From: Acanthacorydalis orientalis | Taxonomy: Eukaryota > Arthropoda > Insecta > Megaloptera > Corydalidae | DNA length: 64,000 nucleotides | Direction of reading: 5' to 3' | Assembly: GCA_034766995.1 (NCBI GenBank) | Contig: CM068314.1 | Location: forward strand, 19,913,201-19,977,200 | In this document: piece by piece, positions 1 to 25,332 of the stretch | Position numbering within the stretch: position 1 is the first letter of the stretch | Layout: each line of letters starts with the position of its first letter | Translations under genes and position numbers: made by a program | The notes under the pieces: generated by a model | The model's database searches: none | Seen by the model: only the letters and a program-made list of their open reading frames with translations | Told to the model about the DNA's origin: nothing

Positions 1-250
1 GTGATAAGTATTTATGGTGACAAGAAATATTTGCTGTCAGCTTATGGGTTTCAACTTTAATTCATTAAGTTCCATTCTTAGGTAATTTTTATGTTTAAAT
101 ACATAATTGTAAAAACCAATAAAGTTTTTTCTTTCTATTTTCCCATCAATTTTGAAGGGCTATATACTAGTATGTGTGTGTGTGTATGTATGTACGTATG
201 TATGTATGTGTGTGTGTATATATATATATATATCACTGATTATTTATTAA

Positions 251-356
251 ACCAAATGGTACAAAAAGAATGAACGAGTTTAAATAGTTACCAGTAAACG
301 AGTAAAACAAAAATAATATTAATGTTTTAAACCTCTTTGTTCTTTTTGTACCACCT
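251..356. mobile_element. Short foldback MITE related to the element at 59.3-60.3 kb
   Basis: Two arms of roughly 30 bp face each other: GGTACAAAAAGAATGAACGA near 258 and the complement of TCTTTTTGTACCACCT near 340-356. The left arm resembles the right end of the degenerate transposon at 60.25-60.29 kb. The right arm, complemented, resembles the left end of the same transposon at 59.31-59.35 kb, including the adjoining TTTAAAACATTAATATT. It therefore looks like an internal-deletion derivative of that family. Exact boundaries are uncertain by a few bases. Confidence 0.7.
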
Positions 357-1413
357 GTATATTTACATTTATTTTGTAATCCAAAGTGATTGCATGAGAA
401 AAAAAAACAAATATTTTAAATAAATATTTCAAATTTCTTTTTCATTTTGAGTTTACAATTTTCATATATATTAATAATTTGAAGTTATTGCATTATTAAT
501 ATATAGTTTTTCATACGAACAAGAAATTTAAAAAAAATCAATCAAATTTCTTATTAGCTATGACAAATATTAATCTGTAACTACTGTTAAAATATTTTAT
601 GTTAACAACATAGTATTATAAATAATTTATATAAAATAAATGCTAAACGGTGTTTTCCACAGTAAAACAAGGCTAATAGTTTAAGGACTTTTCACAAAAG
701 TTCGTAAACTATTATTAAAACAAGCAATACTGATTTTTTTACATTAATAAATATTAACATTCATATTTTAATACAAAAACATTTTTCATTAACACAAATT
801 ATAAATCAAATCACAACACTAAATTGTAAAATGCCAGGTATTAATAAATATTGACCTGCCTGTGAAATACTTTAATTGAAGATTAAGTTGAATAATTTAG
901 AGAGGTTAACACAAAAGAAGTTAATCTTTTCAATTGTTTTTGATAACTTGTAAGTCATTACATCTAGGATAGAGTTTATACGACTTTTTATCTGAGTTTA
1001 TCTATAAATAATAATTAAATTATTAGAACCAGAGTCTTTTCTCTATGATTAGAACGTATTAGTATTAATTTTAATGTGACGTTACTCAATCAAAGCCAGA
1101 GTCTTATCCATGTCTTATCTATGCTTTTATCTATGGTCTTTATCTATGAAAGTCTGTCTGTAGCTAAGATACGAAAAGAGTTCAGAATTTATTTATGGAG
1201 TCTTTTATTTGTGTTTATGGCTAAAAGATGTTACGATTGTTTCAGTTGAAAAATTGAATTAATCGTAAATAATAATGAGTACTTTTCAGAAATATAATAT
1301 ACAAATGAAAAATACATATTTTAATATAATTTTAATTAAGTTCAAGTGAGTAGTCAAAATTTATTGAATTTTTTGTTTTTAAATTATAACCTATAATAAG
1401 TAATTAATCAACG

Positions 1414-1418
<5 letters not shown>

Positions 1419-1485
<67 letters not shown>
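1419..1485. repeat. (TA)n microsatellite
   Basis: Nearly pure AT dinucleotide run of about 67 bp. A second run lies at about 1803-1858, 85 bp before the proposed first COQ10 exon. Confidence 0.95.
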
Positions 1486-1486
<1 letters not shown>

Positions 1487-1800
1487 CAAAAGGAGTGTAA
1501 TTTATTTGTTTTTCATTTTGAAAAAATAATATGCTGCATACTCTACTGTACTTTATAAGTTCATGTGAATTTCAGAACATAATTTTTGACACTATGCAAT
1601 ACTATAAATCCTAATTAAAAATGTTCAGTAATTGATTATGTATTTTGATCGTTGTTTATTTGTATTTTCATAACAATACAATCATTTTTAAAGCAGTAAG
1701 ATACCATTATTTTTAATTTCATTACAAACTAAATTATCCTGTATTTTGATAGTATAAATATTTTTTGTACAATTAGAGGCAAGCATAATAACAAAATAAT

Positions 1801-1863
<63 letters not shown>

Positions 1864-1942
1864 AACAATCTACACATAAATAGAAAACACTTTTTTACTT
1901 GTTTTTTTTTAATAATCTACTTAGGATTGGTTTTGATGCAAA

Positions 1943-2675
1943 ATGGCAAGGTTCATGAAATATAGACAACTTAATTGAATGAATATAAAAATAAATAATG
2001 TATTTTATTTTGAACAGATGCCCTATTACTACAGTAAAATGTAAACCACAAAGTTCATTTTTTTCTGTTAGAAATATATTTAGTTTTTCTAGTTTTAGGA
2101 AAAAAAAAGAATTTAATGACCGTAAATTAGTGGGGTAAGTTATTAGTAATTATATTGTGTACCTATATTAAAAAAAATTTGTTTTCATGTATATTAATTA
2201 TAAAATTTATTTTAGATTTTCTATGGAACAAATGTTTGATGTGGTTTTTGATGTAGAACATTATAATAATTTTATCCCATTTTGTAAAAAATCAGTATTA
2301 ATTTCAAAAACTCAAAATTATCAAAAAGCCCAACTGGCAATAGGTTTCCCACCAATACAAGAAAGTTATATATCTTATGTGACATCAATAAGACCACATT
2401 TCATTCAAGCAATTTGCACAGATGGAAAAATATTTAATCATTTAGAAACTGTATGGAGATTTAGTCCTGGATTAAAAAGTAATGAATACTCATGCATAAT
2501 TGATTTTTATGTATCTTTTGAATTCAAGTCATCACTTCATTCACGCCTTGCACATATTTTTTTCGATCAACTTGTAAATCAAATGGAGAATGCCTTTATT
2601 GTTGAAGCTGGAAAAAGATATGGGAAAGCAAGTATTAAATGTGTAAAATTGTCTGAGAATTTATCAAATAGATAG
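1943..2675 (+). CDS. COQ10: Coenzyme Q-binding protein COQ10 homologue, mitochondrial
   Basis: Members of this family are mitochondrial START-fold lipid-binding proteins that bind coenzyme Q and are needed for its function in the respiratory chain. Two exons are well supported: 2018-2134 and 2216-2675. The join (donor GTAAGT at 2135, acceptor TTTTAG at 2211-2215) gives a continuous frame, EFNDRKLVGFSMEQMFDVV. The main exon carries family hallmarks such as CKKS, EIGFPP-like AIGFPPIQE, CTDGKIFNHLETVWRFSPG and SFEFKSSLHSRLAHIFFDQ. Exon 2018 opens mid-codon, so an upstream start is needed. The best candidate is ATG at 1943 with a tiny exon 1943-1950 and a 67-bp intron; its donor (GTTCAT) is weak. 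That model gives 194 residues with a basic, serine-rich N-terminus suited to mitochondrial import. A polyadenylation signal AATAAA lies at 2692. The gene converges on PPIH, whose stop is 228 bp away. Confidence 0.92.
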
Positions 2676-2903
2676 TCATTTATTCTATTTAAATAAAATA
2701 GCATTATGACATGCCTATTTTTAAAAACAATAGTGTTATTATGAAACAGTTTTAAAAAGAACATAGTAACTTAAATTACAAATAGTGTATTAAATTAATG
2801 AAAATAAACTGTAAACTACATAAACATAAAAAGTGTTTGTATACATATATTGTTTATAATATATAAAAATATATTATGTGTACACAGTATACTTTAGTAA
2901 CAA

Positions 2904-3587
2904 TTACATTTGACCACATTGTAATATTGTAACAGGTATTTTGGGTTTATTATTAGGTCCAGTTGGAACATTTTCTATTTTTCGCATAACTAAAAGTCCA
3001 TCAATAACTTTTCCAAATACAACATGTTTTCCATCTAAAAAATTACATTTGGCACAAGTTATAAAAAATTGACATCCATTTGTGTCTTTTCCACTATTAG
3101 CCATTGAAAGCAAACCTGGAGCATCATGTTTTAAGTTAAAATTTTCATCTGCAAAAGTTCCTCCACCATGTATACTTGTTACTCCAGTGCCATCTCCCTA
3201 TCATAAAATACAGTCTCAACATTTTTCATACAATAAGATTTCTTAAAAAAAAACTTTCTTACGTTTACAAAATCACCACCTTGAATCATAAAATCCTTTA
3301 TTACTCTATGAAATGTTGCTCCTTTATATCCTATTGATACACCATCTTTTTTATATTCTCCAGTGCAAAATTGACGAAAGTTTTCACTAGTTTTTGGAAC
3401 TACGTCGGCAAAAAGCTCAAATATCATACGTCCAATTTCCTAGAATGGTATTGTGTTGTTTTTAATTATGAAAATTTCCGAAATATTTATTTAAAATATT
3501 TACTGTTGTTCCAACAGTTACATCAAAGAAAACTACTGGATTTAAAGGATGCCTAAGTTGTGATTGAATTTGATTCCAAGTTGGCAT
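2904..3587 (-). CDS. PPIH: Peptidyl-prolyl cis-trans isomerase H (spliceosomal cyclophilin)
   Basis: PPIH is a small nuclear cyclophilin that accompanies the U4/U6.U5 tri-snRNP and isomerises prolyl bonds. Three minus-strand exons join in frame: 3587-3504 (28 codons, starts MPTWNQIQ), 3439-3263 (59 codons) and 3197-2904 (97 codons plus stop). The product is 184 residues; the human protein is 177. The intron at 3503-3440 and that at 3262-3198 are GT-AG and in phase 0. Cyclophilin motifs are clear: [43 protein letters not shown] (catalytic Arg about residue 73, Phe78, Gln81), ADENF and [16 protein letters not shown]. The C-terminal [15 protein letters not shown] marks the H subtype. Oddity: the Trp usual before LDGKHVVFG is Phe (residue 140). 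Lies tail to tail with COQ10 and head to head with NOP2. Confidence 0.97.
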
Positions 3588-4133
3588 TTTTGGTACAAAT
3601 GTTTATTTTATATTCAGTTTATTTAAAAATTGAAACTTTAGATAACATTTAATTATGTTCTACTATTGCAAGTACACATTTAGTCAAATTATTAAACTAA
3701 TCACCTTAAATCAATTTTATGAAAGTAGTTACAATTCAGTTTTGAATTGTTGCCAAATTTGTATAAATTAATTTTAAGGAAATTTTTAGTGTTTGATTTA
3801 TTTTATTAAAAAATGTTTGTATTTTATAAAATAGTTTTAAAAATTATGTAATGTATATTTGTAATTTATATTTTAATTATCTTGTGGCTAGAAAAATATA
3901 CATCAACACCCAATTAATGTTGAATATTTGATCAAATTTGTAATTACATCCAAATGAAAAAGTTTTTAATTTAAACATATTTTTTTCGTCTTTATGTATT
4001 GCTAAATTTATCTATAGTCAATAATATTTTTCTGTTTTGCACATATGACATCCGTTCTATAAGTTCCGGTTGTAAGATTCTTCACGTGTAGTCAATAACC
4101 GAGTGTATACTAACGTGTAAAATCAAAATAATT
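3588..4133. promoter_or_regulatory. Shared divergent promoter region of PPIH and NOP2
   Basis: The 546 bp between the two start codons must hold both promoters and 5' UTRs. Most is AT-rich. The 110 bp next to NOP2 is less so and contains TTCCGG (about 4065-4070, an ETS-type core) and a perfect CACGTG E-box at 4083-4088, 45 bp before the NOP2 ATG. CACGTG is the Myc/Max site, and nucleolar ribosome-biogenesis genes are known Myc targets, so this is a reasonable candidate for growth control. No TATA box is obvious at a fixed distance. Confidence 0.6.
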
Positions 4134-6328
4134 ATGGGACGAAAAGCTCGATTTATAGGGGAAGAAGTTAAAAAGGGTCCAGGAAGAAAAGCTAAGAAAC
4201 AAAAAGATCCGATATTTCACAAAGATATTTTAGGTAAGTTTTTTGTAATATTTTTTTTATGTTATTAAATACATTTGTCATTTCAGAAAAAGATTCTGAA
4301 CATAAAGTTCTTAGCCATCGTCAAAAGCAACGAGCACAGAAACGTTTTAAAAAAAAAAATGAATTGAAAGAAAAGAAAAAAGAATTAAAAGAAAAGAAAC
4401 ATCAAGTTAGTAATAATAAGAACACTTCTATTGTCAGCAACTCATTCGAATCAATTAATAATGCATCAAAAGTTCCAAAAAACTTCAGTGATGACAATAA
4501 ATTATGGTTGAAACCAAAAATATCAAAGAAACTTTCTGATGTATTTGAAAATTCAAATAATATTAAAAAGGATAATGAAAAAGAATGTAGTGATAAAAAT
4601 TTCAATATTACTAAACTAAATAATATTGAGAATGAAATAGAAGATAATTATAGTGATGATTTTAAAATTAATGAGTCCAGTACTGATAATGATGATAGTA
4701 AAAGTGACAGTTATGATGAAAATGTTTCGAATGATGAAGATGATTTATTACCAATTGAAAAAGCTAATGCACGCTTAAAAAAAAGAGAGAGAAAAGAGCA
4801 TCAGCTTGCAGAAGCAGAACTTAAAGACAACATTGCTAATCAAGATGTATTTGATTTTCCTTCTGAAGAAGAATTACAACAATCAACGAGCCTTACAGAA
4901 ATTCAACAACGCATCAAAGATGTTACTGCGGTGTTAGCAAATTTTAGTCAGTTAAAATCAGAAGGAAAATCTCGTTCTGACTACATTGATCTTCTTCAAA
5001 GAGATTTAGTTACATATTATAGTTATAATGAATTTCTGATGAAAAAGTTAATGGAATTATTTAGTCTTACAGAATTAATTCACTTTCTTGAAGCTAGTGA
5101 AGTTCAAAGACCAGTAACTATCCGAACAAATGGACTAAAGACTAGGAGACGAGAACTCGCACAAGCATTAATTAATCGTGGGGTTAATTTAGATCCAATT
5201 GGAAATTGGACAAAAGTAGGACTGGTGATATATTCGTCAACTGTACCAATTGGAGCCACACCAGAATACTTAGCAGGACATTATATTATACAAGGGGCTT
5301 CAAGTTTATTACCAGTAATGGCTTTAGATCCACAACCAAATGAACGAATTTTAGATATATGTTCAGCCCCGGGTGGTAAAGCTTCACACATTGCATCATT
5401 AATGCGAAATACCGGTGTTTTATTTGCTAATGACATAAATAAAGATCGTTTGAATGCTGTCATTGGTAATTTTCATAGACTTGGTGTGTCGAATTCTATT
5501 GTTTGTTCCTATGATGGTCGTAAGTTTCCTTCCATCATTAAAGGATTTGACAGAGTTCTTCTTGATGCTCCATGCTCTGGAACAGGTGTTATTTCTAAAG
5601 ATCCCAGTGTTAAAACTAATAAAGATCAGTCAGATATTCAACGTTGTTATAATCTACAAAGGCAATTATTGCTAGCAGCAGTCGATTGTTTAAATGCTAA
5701 ATCATCTACAGGAGGTTATTTAGTATATTCTACTTGCTCAATATTACCAGAAGAAAATGAATGGGTTATAGATTATGTTCTGAAAAAAAGAAATGTGAAA
5801 TTGGTTGCAACAGGACTTGACTTTGGTGCAGATGGATTCGTAAATTATAGACACCATCGATTTCATCCTACTATGAAATTGACTAAACGGTTTTATCCTC
5901 ACATGCATAATATGGATGGCTTTTTTGTAGCCAAACTTGTAAAATTTTCAAATAATATTCCAAAAACAATTGACGATATTGAAACAATAAGTTTAAATAT
6001 GACTGAAAATTTAGAAAAAAAAGGACTTAAAAGACTTATTGAAGATAATCATAATGAACATTCTAGCAAAACACAAAAAATACAAAATACAAATAGAAGC
6101 ACAGAAATTTTAGCTAATAATAAATTGACAAAATTGAACAAAATAAGTAACCTTAAAAATGTACAAAAAAAATCAAAAAAGGAAACTATTAAAAAGTCAA
6201 AACTTCATATTGCAAATAATGTTCAGTTTGTACCTAGTACTAGATCATCACTTGTTACAAGAAAGAAAACTAAGAAACATACTAGTGAACAGTACACATC
6301 AAATGGATTTATTGTCACTGATATATGA
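4134..6328 (+). CDS. NOP2: NOP2/NSUN1, 25S/28S rRNA (cytosine-C5)-methyltransferase
   Basis: This nucleolar enzyme methylates a cytosine of the large-subunit rRNA using S-adenosylmethionine and is required for 60S assembly. Exon 1 (4134-4233) starts MGRKARFIGEEVKKGPGRKA and ends at GTAAGT. Exon 2 (4287-6328) follows a 53-bp intron, for 713 residues in total. Residues about 35-200 are a lysine- and acid-rich low-complexity tail typical of NOP2, with acidic runs such as NDEDD. The catalytic domain shows RTNGLK, the SAM loop DICSAPGGKASH (about 389), the DAPCSGTG motif IV cysteine (about 463) and YSTCSI, the nucleophile of NSUN enzymes (about 517). FYPHMHNMDGFFVAKL closes the fold. The C-terminus is again basic. 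AATAAA lies at 6388. The window's highest-confidence methyltransferase; no damage is visible. Confidence 0.98.
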
Positions 6329-7837
6329 TACTATTGATAAATTTTTCTAAAAAAGTGCTTATGTACTTGGAAAAAGTTAACGTTTGAAATAAATTTAAAA
6401 ACTATGATTTATAGTAAATTATAATTGTTTTTTTTATTGTTGAATACCATAATTTTTGTATATTTATTTTACTCGTATTATATGTAGTTCATGTAGACTA
6501 TTCAAATATTTTTATGCTATATTAGACCCACAGCCAGACCGTCATTTAGAGGGGGCAACATTTTTTTATGTTAAATTGTTGAGGGTTACAGTGAAAATGT
6601 GCTCATAGAAACGATTTTTTGCATGTAGAAACATTTTTTATAAAGGTAAACCTATAAGGATGTTTCTCCATGATTTTCAAATCTTCCAAAATTACAGAGG
6701 GGGGGGGGATGGAGCAATCAGGGAGGACAATGCTCCTCCTGACCAACCCTGACTACAAGTCTGCTATGTATGTATATACACACACACAAAGTGCTCTTTG
6801 TTGAGTGCAACAATGTCTTTTCCACCTCCTGTGCTTTTACTCTATATAGCTAACCGTAATTTTGGGGCATTGAATAATGAACGCTAGAGCGCTTTAAATG
6901 GACGTTTATATACAATTCGTTACCTTTCATATGGCAACAGGGCTCGCAAGGTGTTACAGTACGACAGGGATCATAATAGCACGTATATATATATATATAT
7001 ACATATATTAGAAAAAGTAAACAGCAAAAATTGATAGAAAATATCAATCCGGTCATTTACTCTGTAAAAAAGAAAAATATTTGTGTAACTTGAATTTGTT
7101 ATTGTCAATAAAGTAAAGCAATATTAGTTTAATAACAATATTACATGTAATATTACTTTTATAATAGTAATACATAATAACAACCTTGGTTAAGTTGTGC
7201 ATAATAGTATTCAATTACATTTTTTTTTCCAAATATTATGATACATACTCTTATTTTGTGAATTTATTATATTTGGTTTATATGATTAATGAAATTTGTT
7301 TTGAGTGATTTTGTTATTAACTATTTAATAATCAATTTGCAATATATGCACAACTTTTATTTTTGTTATTTTATTGTCTTTCAATAGTTGAAAGTATTGT
7401 ATATTCTTTTAAAGTAAATAAATGTTATTTTTATAGTTAACTATGAATGAAAAACAAATAGAAACTATGTATGTGTTGTCAAAACAAATAGTATGTTGTT
7501 AATTAAAGAAATAAGTTTAATGTAATCACTGAAACAGAATGACTAATTATTTTGTAATTAAAATAGTGCTAAACCGAAATTAAAAATACAATATATTTCT
7601 TGAAAAATTTTAGTTTTTTTATTTAGAGCTAATAAAATAGTATGATAATGTAAGTTATTTTATGTTTTCATAAGTAAATATTGAACATTAATTTTAAATA
7701 CAAAGTATGTACAATTGTGAATTGTAAATTTGACAATGTAATAAGAGATATTTTTTGAGAATAATGAATTTAACATGTATAGGTTTTATGAAAAGCTAAG
7801 TACAATTATATAACTGACTAATTACATTAATTCTAAA
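6329..7837. other. Convergent intergenic region between NOP2 and mL38
   Basis: It holds the 3' UTRs of both genes. Around 6525-6770 is an island with runs of G (nine G's at about 6702) that is unlike its surroundings and is listed as a transposon remnant. From about 6780 to 7000 there are small CA and TA repeats and a moderately GC-richer patch (6835-6975) with no recognisable coding signal. The rest (7060-7837) is plain AT-rich DNA. Confidence 0.55.
6525..6770. mobile_element. Probable degenerate DNA-transposon remnant
   Basis: A patch with GAGGGGGCAAC (about 6549) and, further on, GGAGGACAATGCTCCTCCTG (about 6721) is compositionally foreign to its AT-rich surroundings. Such G-run and CTCCTCCTGACC-like sequences are common in degenerate non-autonomous DNA elements of insects. 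I could not find matched terminal repeats or a target duplication, so the class is open. Confidence 0.3.
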
Positions 7838-8924
7838 TTATACATCATTTATTCTTCCCCAATTCATTCTATCCTTTTTTATTTCCGTATTCAACCAAGA
7901 TGGGTTATTTTTTACATATGGTTCTGCATTAGGAAACAATAATTTTGGTTCAGGACCCTTAAATGGATGAGTTTTTTTAAGTTTCTTTATAAGATATTCT
8001 TCATTAATTTTTTTTGGATCCCTATATTTATCCATATATATGTTAAAAGGTTTTCTTAGTGGGAACCATTCCTGGGGTCGAATATACGGAGGTGGAAAGT
8101 TATACTCATAACGTGGTTCTCTCATATCTAAAAATTGAATTTTAATAAATAATATTTATTAGTAAAAATATTTTTTAATAAAAAATGTCTTACTTAGAAT
8201 ATTGTGATAAAAATTTGTTAAAGATGAATCCCAAGATGATTGAAAAAAAGCCAAACCTACAGGAGTGATACTATCTTGCAATTTTCGATAAAAATCGAGT
8301 GTTGAAAATGTTCTTTCTGATAAACTTAAACTGTAAAGATAATAATTATTAAAAAAATACATGTACATTAAATAATTACTGAACCATACCAATGCCCTTC
8401 TTTTTTAAATGATGAAAAATCCAAAACATAGTCTTGTTTGTAAAGAATGAAAATGAACCTTTGAAATCCTATCCCTTGTGGTGGAAATGGTTGTAAGTAT
8501 TCTATTATTGTTTCTCCATCAAATACTCTGTTATCAGGTATATTTCCTCTGTATTATATAAAACAAATAAATTAATTTATTCACAGTACATTTAATTATA
8601 AAATTTATTATACAAATTATGCATTATATTAAAAAACACATACAGTTACACTGTATCAAGTTACTTTTTCACATTTATTTGTGTTAATTAATTTAATACC
8701 ATTGACATTTTAATAGTGGCTTATTGCTGTTAGTATTTATAGTCAAATAATTGATAAAAAATTACTTAATTGTTAATAAAGTGCAATTACATTTGCGCTT
8801 CATACATCAATATTGGAAATTAAATTATAAATATAATTAAACTCCACCCATATTATTGCAGATTAATATATTTTTTAAATTCATAAAAATAATGTTTATA
8901 TGTCTACATTATATAATACAATGT

Positions 8925-8992
<68 letters not shown>

Positions 8993-9824
8993 TTATTAAT
9001 TAATATTTAAATATGCAACTGAAAATTTATATATTAAATATTAGAGAAGATATAAATTTATTAAAATTGAAGGAAAGTACAAAAAAATTCTTACACAAAC
9101 CAATGAATACATTCTTGATTATTTTCTACAAAATTTCCATCAGGATTAGTTAAAATAAGTGACCAAAATGAATTTGGTTGTGCTTCAAATACAATTTTTG
9201 GTTTTTTTATAGCTTCCTGAGGTTTTATTATATTTCCATAATAAACAGACTTAGTATGATTATTTATATTGTAATTTATATTTAAAAATATTCTTGGAGT
9301 AAAATATGCATCTCTAAATAAGTGCTCAAAAATACCAAAATGATCAGCTAATTTTCGAATTGCATATGGTCCTGCTGTTTTTGACCATTCTAGTTTAACA
9401 TCATCCAAATTTATATTTACTAAAAATCAAAAGTATATATTACTTTACAAAAATTATAACAATAATAAAATAAACATACGTAGTTTATTTCTTGCTTGTT
9501 TTTCTAAATCTGTATTTTTTCGGAGATTTTTTAAATGTGAAATTCTTGTTTTAAACTGTTCTGATCTTGATATACTTTGCTGAGGAAATCCAATATTTAC
9601 ACGATATGAAACACTGGGATCCTTAACACTAATTTCTAAGAAAAAAAAATATTAAATCTTTTCGAAAATAATTTTATAACCTTAAATTTACCACTTAAAC
9701 GTTGTTCGAAATTTCTTGCAATTCCGGGAGCTTTTCCTCTTAAATGATGGCCAAAACGTATATAATTATTTTTAATTTTTATTAACTGAGATTCGATAAA
9801 GCATTTCCATAATTTCACTGCCAT
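7838..9824 (-). CDS. MRPL38: Mitochondrial large ribosomal subunit protein mL38 (PEBP-like)
   Basis: mL38 is a structural protein of the mitochondrial 39S subunit built on a phosphatidylethanolamine-binding-protein fold. Six minus-strand exons join without a frame break: 9824-9692, 9635-9480, 9419-9095, 8548-8390, 8330-8194 and 8127-7838. That is 1200 nt, or 399 residues, against 380 in human. All introns are GT-AG. The N-terminus contains RGKAPGIARNFEQRLS. The PEBP core reads WSLILTNPDGN, CIHWFVGNIPDN and EYLQPFPPQGIGFQRFIFILYKQ. The C-terminal part shows the family-typical ERTFSTLDFYRKLQDSITPVGLAFFQSSWD and MREPRYEYNFPPPYI. The third intron (9094-8549) carries a 62-bp (TA)n tract. The gene converges on NOP2. 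Confidence 0.96.
8927..8988. repeat. (TA)n microsatellite inside mL38 intron 3
   Basis: Pure AT run of 62 bp lying within the 546-bp third intron of the mL38 gene, about 105 bp from the 5' splice site of that intron. Confidence 0.95.
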
Positions 9825-10785
9825 CTTAGAAAAGTATTTTCCTGAGAAATAATATAGACACCTACATAATCTATGCCTATATATTACAATATTTTGTATC
9901 CTAGATTTTTATATTGTCAACGTGTTCATAATATAAGACAATTCGTCAGAATGGACTTGGTCTATGTTAATAAAGATTTTGGCCAGTTATTACAACAAAT
10001 TTGTGTTATATGGAAATAAAAAAAATGTCAGGTTATATGGCAACAGATCCGATACTTAGGTTGACAACAAAAACCTGTTGCATTTTAAAAAGATTAACAA
10101 TGCTTTTTTATATCGTATAATTTGTGAGTATTTGGTTTGTTTATATTAGACCATAAAAATATTTAGAAAAGACAGCAGTTCGGTTAAAAAAAATATATTT
10201 CTGGTTATTGAACATATGTAATAAAATAATAGTTGTTAAGTAACATTCAAACTTTTCATAGTATATATAAAAAATATTTAGATATTACTATCTGGTCAGG
10301 ACAGAAAGTATACAGTAATGGAGAGTCTTTTATCATGCTTTTATCTATGCAGTAATGTATGTAAGAGTTTAAACCATAGATACTTTTAAGCTCTATATAG
10401 TTCAGTTTAATTTATTTATTTATAGTTAAATTTAATATAATTATTTTATTGTGATCAAATTTATCGTATTATGGTAATATTTGACTGTTGATTTATTTTC
10501 CGACAACCCATTTATGTAAAATATTTATATGATAGCGATAAATCATTTATACACCTTAATAGTACTATAAGTAGGGTTATTGTTTTTCCTGTCGAAAATT
10601 TATAATAAAAAGTCACTGAAGAGTCGAAAGAAGTCAATTTACATTGTTTTTAGAAGAGTTAAAAAAGTAATTAATTTTAGTATCATAGAACATTTCGTAC
10701 TCTTTCATATTACTGCCGTCATTTTACTTGTTAATAACTTAAAGGGGTATATCTCATTCGGAATTTTTTAAATTAAATTATTAAC

Positions 10786-10788
<3 letters not shown>

Positions 10789-10872
<84 letters not shown>
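10789..10872. repeat. (TA)n microsatellite
   Basis: Pure AT run of 84 bp in intergenic DNA, one of the longest in the window. Confidence 0.95.
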
Positions 10873-10874
<2 letters not shown>

Positions 10875-11693
10875 TAGATCTTTGGATATATTGTTGTTGT
10901 TTTAATGTTTTTACACTTTTCCCCTCTATTTTAAAATTGTTATTTTTCATTGCATTTTTTCTTATGAAATCCTAACTAATGCTCTGTGGAACCATAGAAA
11001 ACCTTAGAATTTGGACTGAAATTACTATACTTTTATATATGGCATTTGTTTTAACAAATTTATTTATAATTGGTACGATAATTAGCTGCATATTTAATTA
11101 TAACTAAAATATATTTATAATAAATGGAATATTTTCAAACCCAATTTTATATTCTTATATTTGTATTTTTACAAACTACTTTCACTTTTTTACAAATCAT
11201 AATGAATTTCTGATCAAAAGTGTTCCATTATTGATTATTAACTATTTTTAATTGTTATTTATGTTCATTTCGATGTTCATACCATCATTCACAGAGTGCT
11301 GAGGATCACAAAAATTATAGCACTACTCTTAATTGTATAAGATTTAAATGCCCAAGGTACAGAAAATCAGAAAAAAAATTGAGATTTTGTATGTTATCTA
11401 TATGGTATCTTATAATACATTCATCGAAATCATCATAAACAATTAAACATTTATCAATACTAAATTACAAAATAATTTTGATCAGAAAAAAGTGTGATTT
11501 ATGGAGGTTTGTTTGAGAAAATCGTTTATGAAAATGAATTAATCATATTTCAAAATTCATATTCTAATTTTTATATAGCAAATCGTTTATAATAGCAAGT
11601 CAAATTTTAAGATTATTAATTAAAAATTATTTTTATATCGATAGCTTTATCTCCTTTCTACTCTTCTCTTTCTCCCTCTCACACCCTTACTCG

Positions 11694-11694
<1 letters not shown>

Positions 11695-11752
<58 letters not shown>
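11695..11752. repeat. Compound (CT)n(AT)n microsatellite
   Basis: A CT run of about 30 bp passes directly into an AT run of about 28 bp and a short CA tail. A similar CT-to-AT compound tract recurs at about 38243-38283. Confidence 0.9.
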
Positions 11753-11759
<7 letters not shown>

Positions 11760-12206
11760 AAGAGTGAATAACTTATTATTTAATCAATGAAATTCTATTC
11801 TTGATTTGTATCTACTTCTTTCCAATATACGTTTTTATGATACATTTTTTATTGTTTATTTAGTTAGAATGTATTCAGTAAAGACAGGCTCTACCTATGT
11901 ACATTGCCACATAGTACGTAAGCAGTAATCTATGATACGTATGTGTCAGTGTGATGATTTAAGCACCTGCGTAAGGTGTTTATCGTTCTTGTGTTTTTGT
12001 TTTTTTATTAGAAAGGGTGTTACAGTAAAGGGTAGAAATGTTGCCAAGTACTGTATTGATTAACAGGTGATAGTGTTATAAAGTAATATAGTTTAAATGT
12101 GTGTATTAATTATAATATTTAAAATTTTTATGGACATTTATAACATATTGATGATCAGTTATTTCTTTCAAAAAATAGTTATAAATATATAGTTTGTAAC
12201 TTAATA

Positions 12207-25332
<13,126 letters not shown>

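Larger units (their letters stand above)
1..1942. other. AT-rich intergenic DNA left of COQ10
   Basis: No credible exon was found. The stretch contains a GT/TA microsatellite at about 173-231, a 106-bp foldback element (listed separately) and two (TA)n tracts (about 1419-1485 and 1803-1858). The remainder is unremarkable AT-rich sequence. Any 5' UTR of the COQ10-like gene would lie at its right end. Confidence 0.6.
9825..12206. other. Intergenic region between mL38 and the coiled-coil gene
   Basis: This is the divergent interval of two genes. It contains an 84-bp (TA)n tract (10789-10872) and a compound (CT)n(AT)n tract (about 11695-11752). A GC-richer patch at about 11880-12010 ends 200 bp upstream of the coiled-coil start codon and may be its promoter or a 5' UTR exon. 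No conserved coding signal was found; a 63-codon open frame near 10.6 kb has no family features. Confidence 0.55.
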
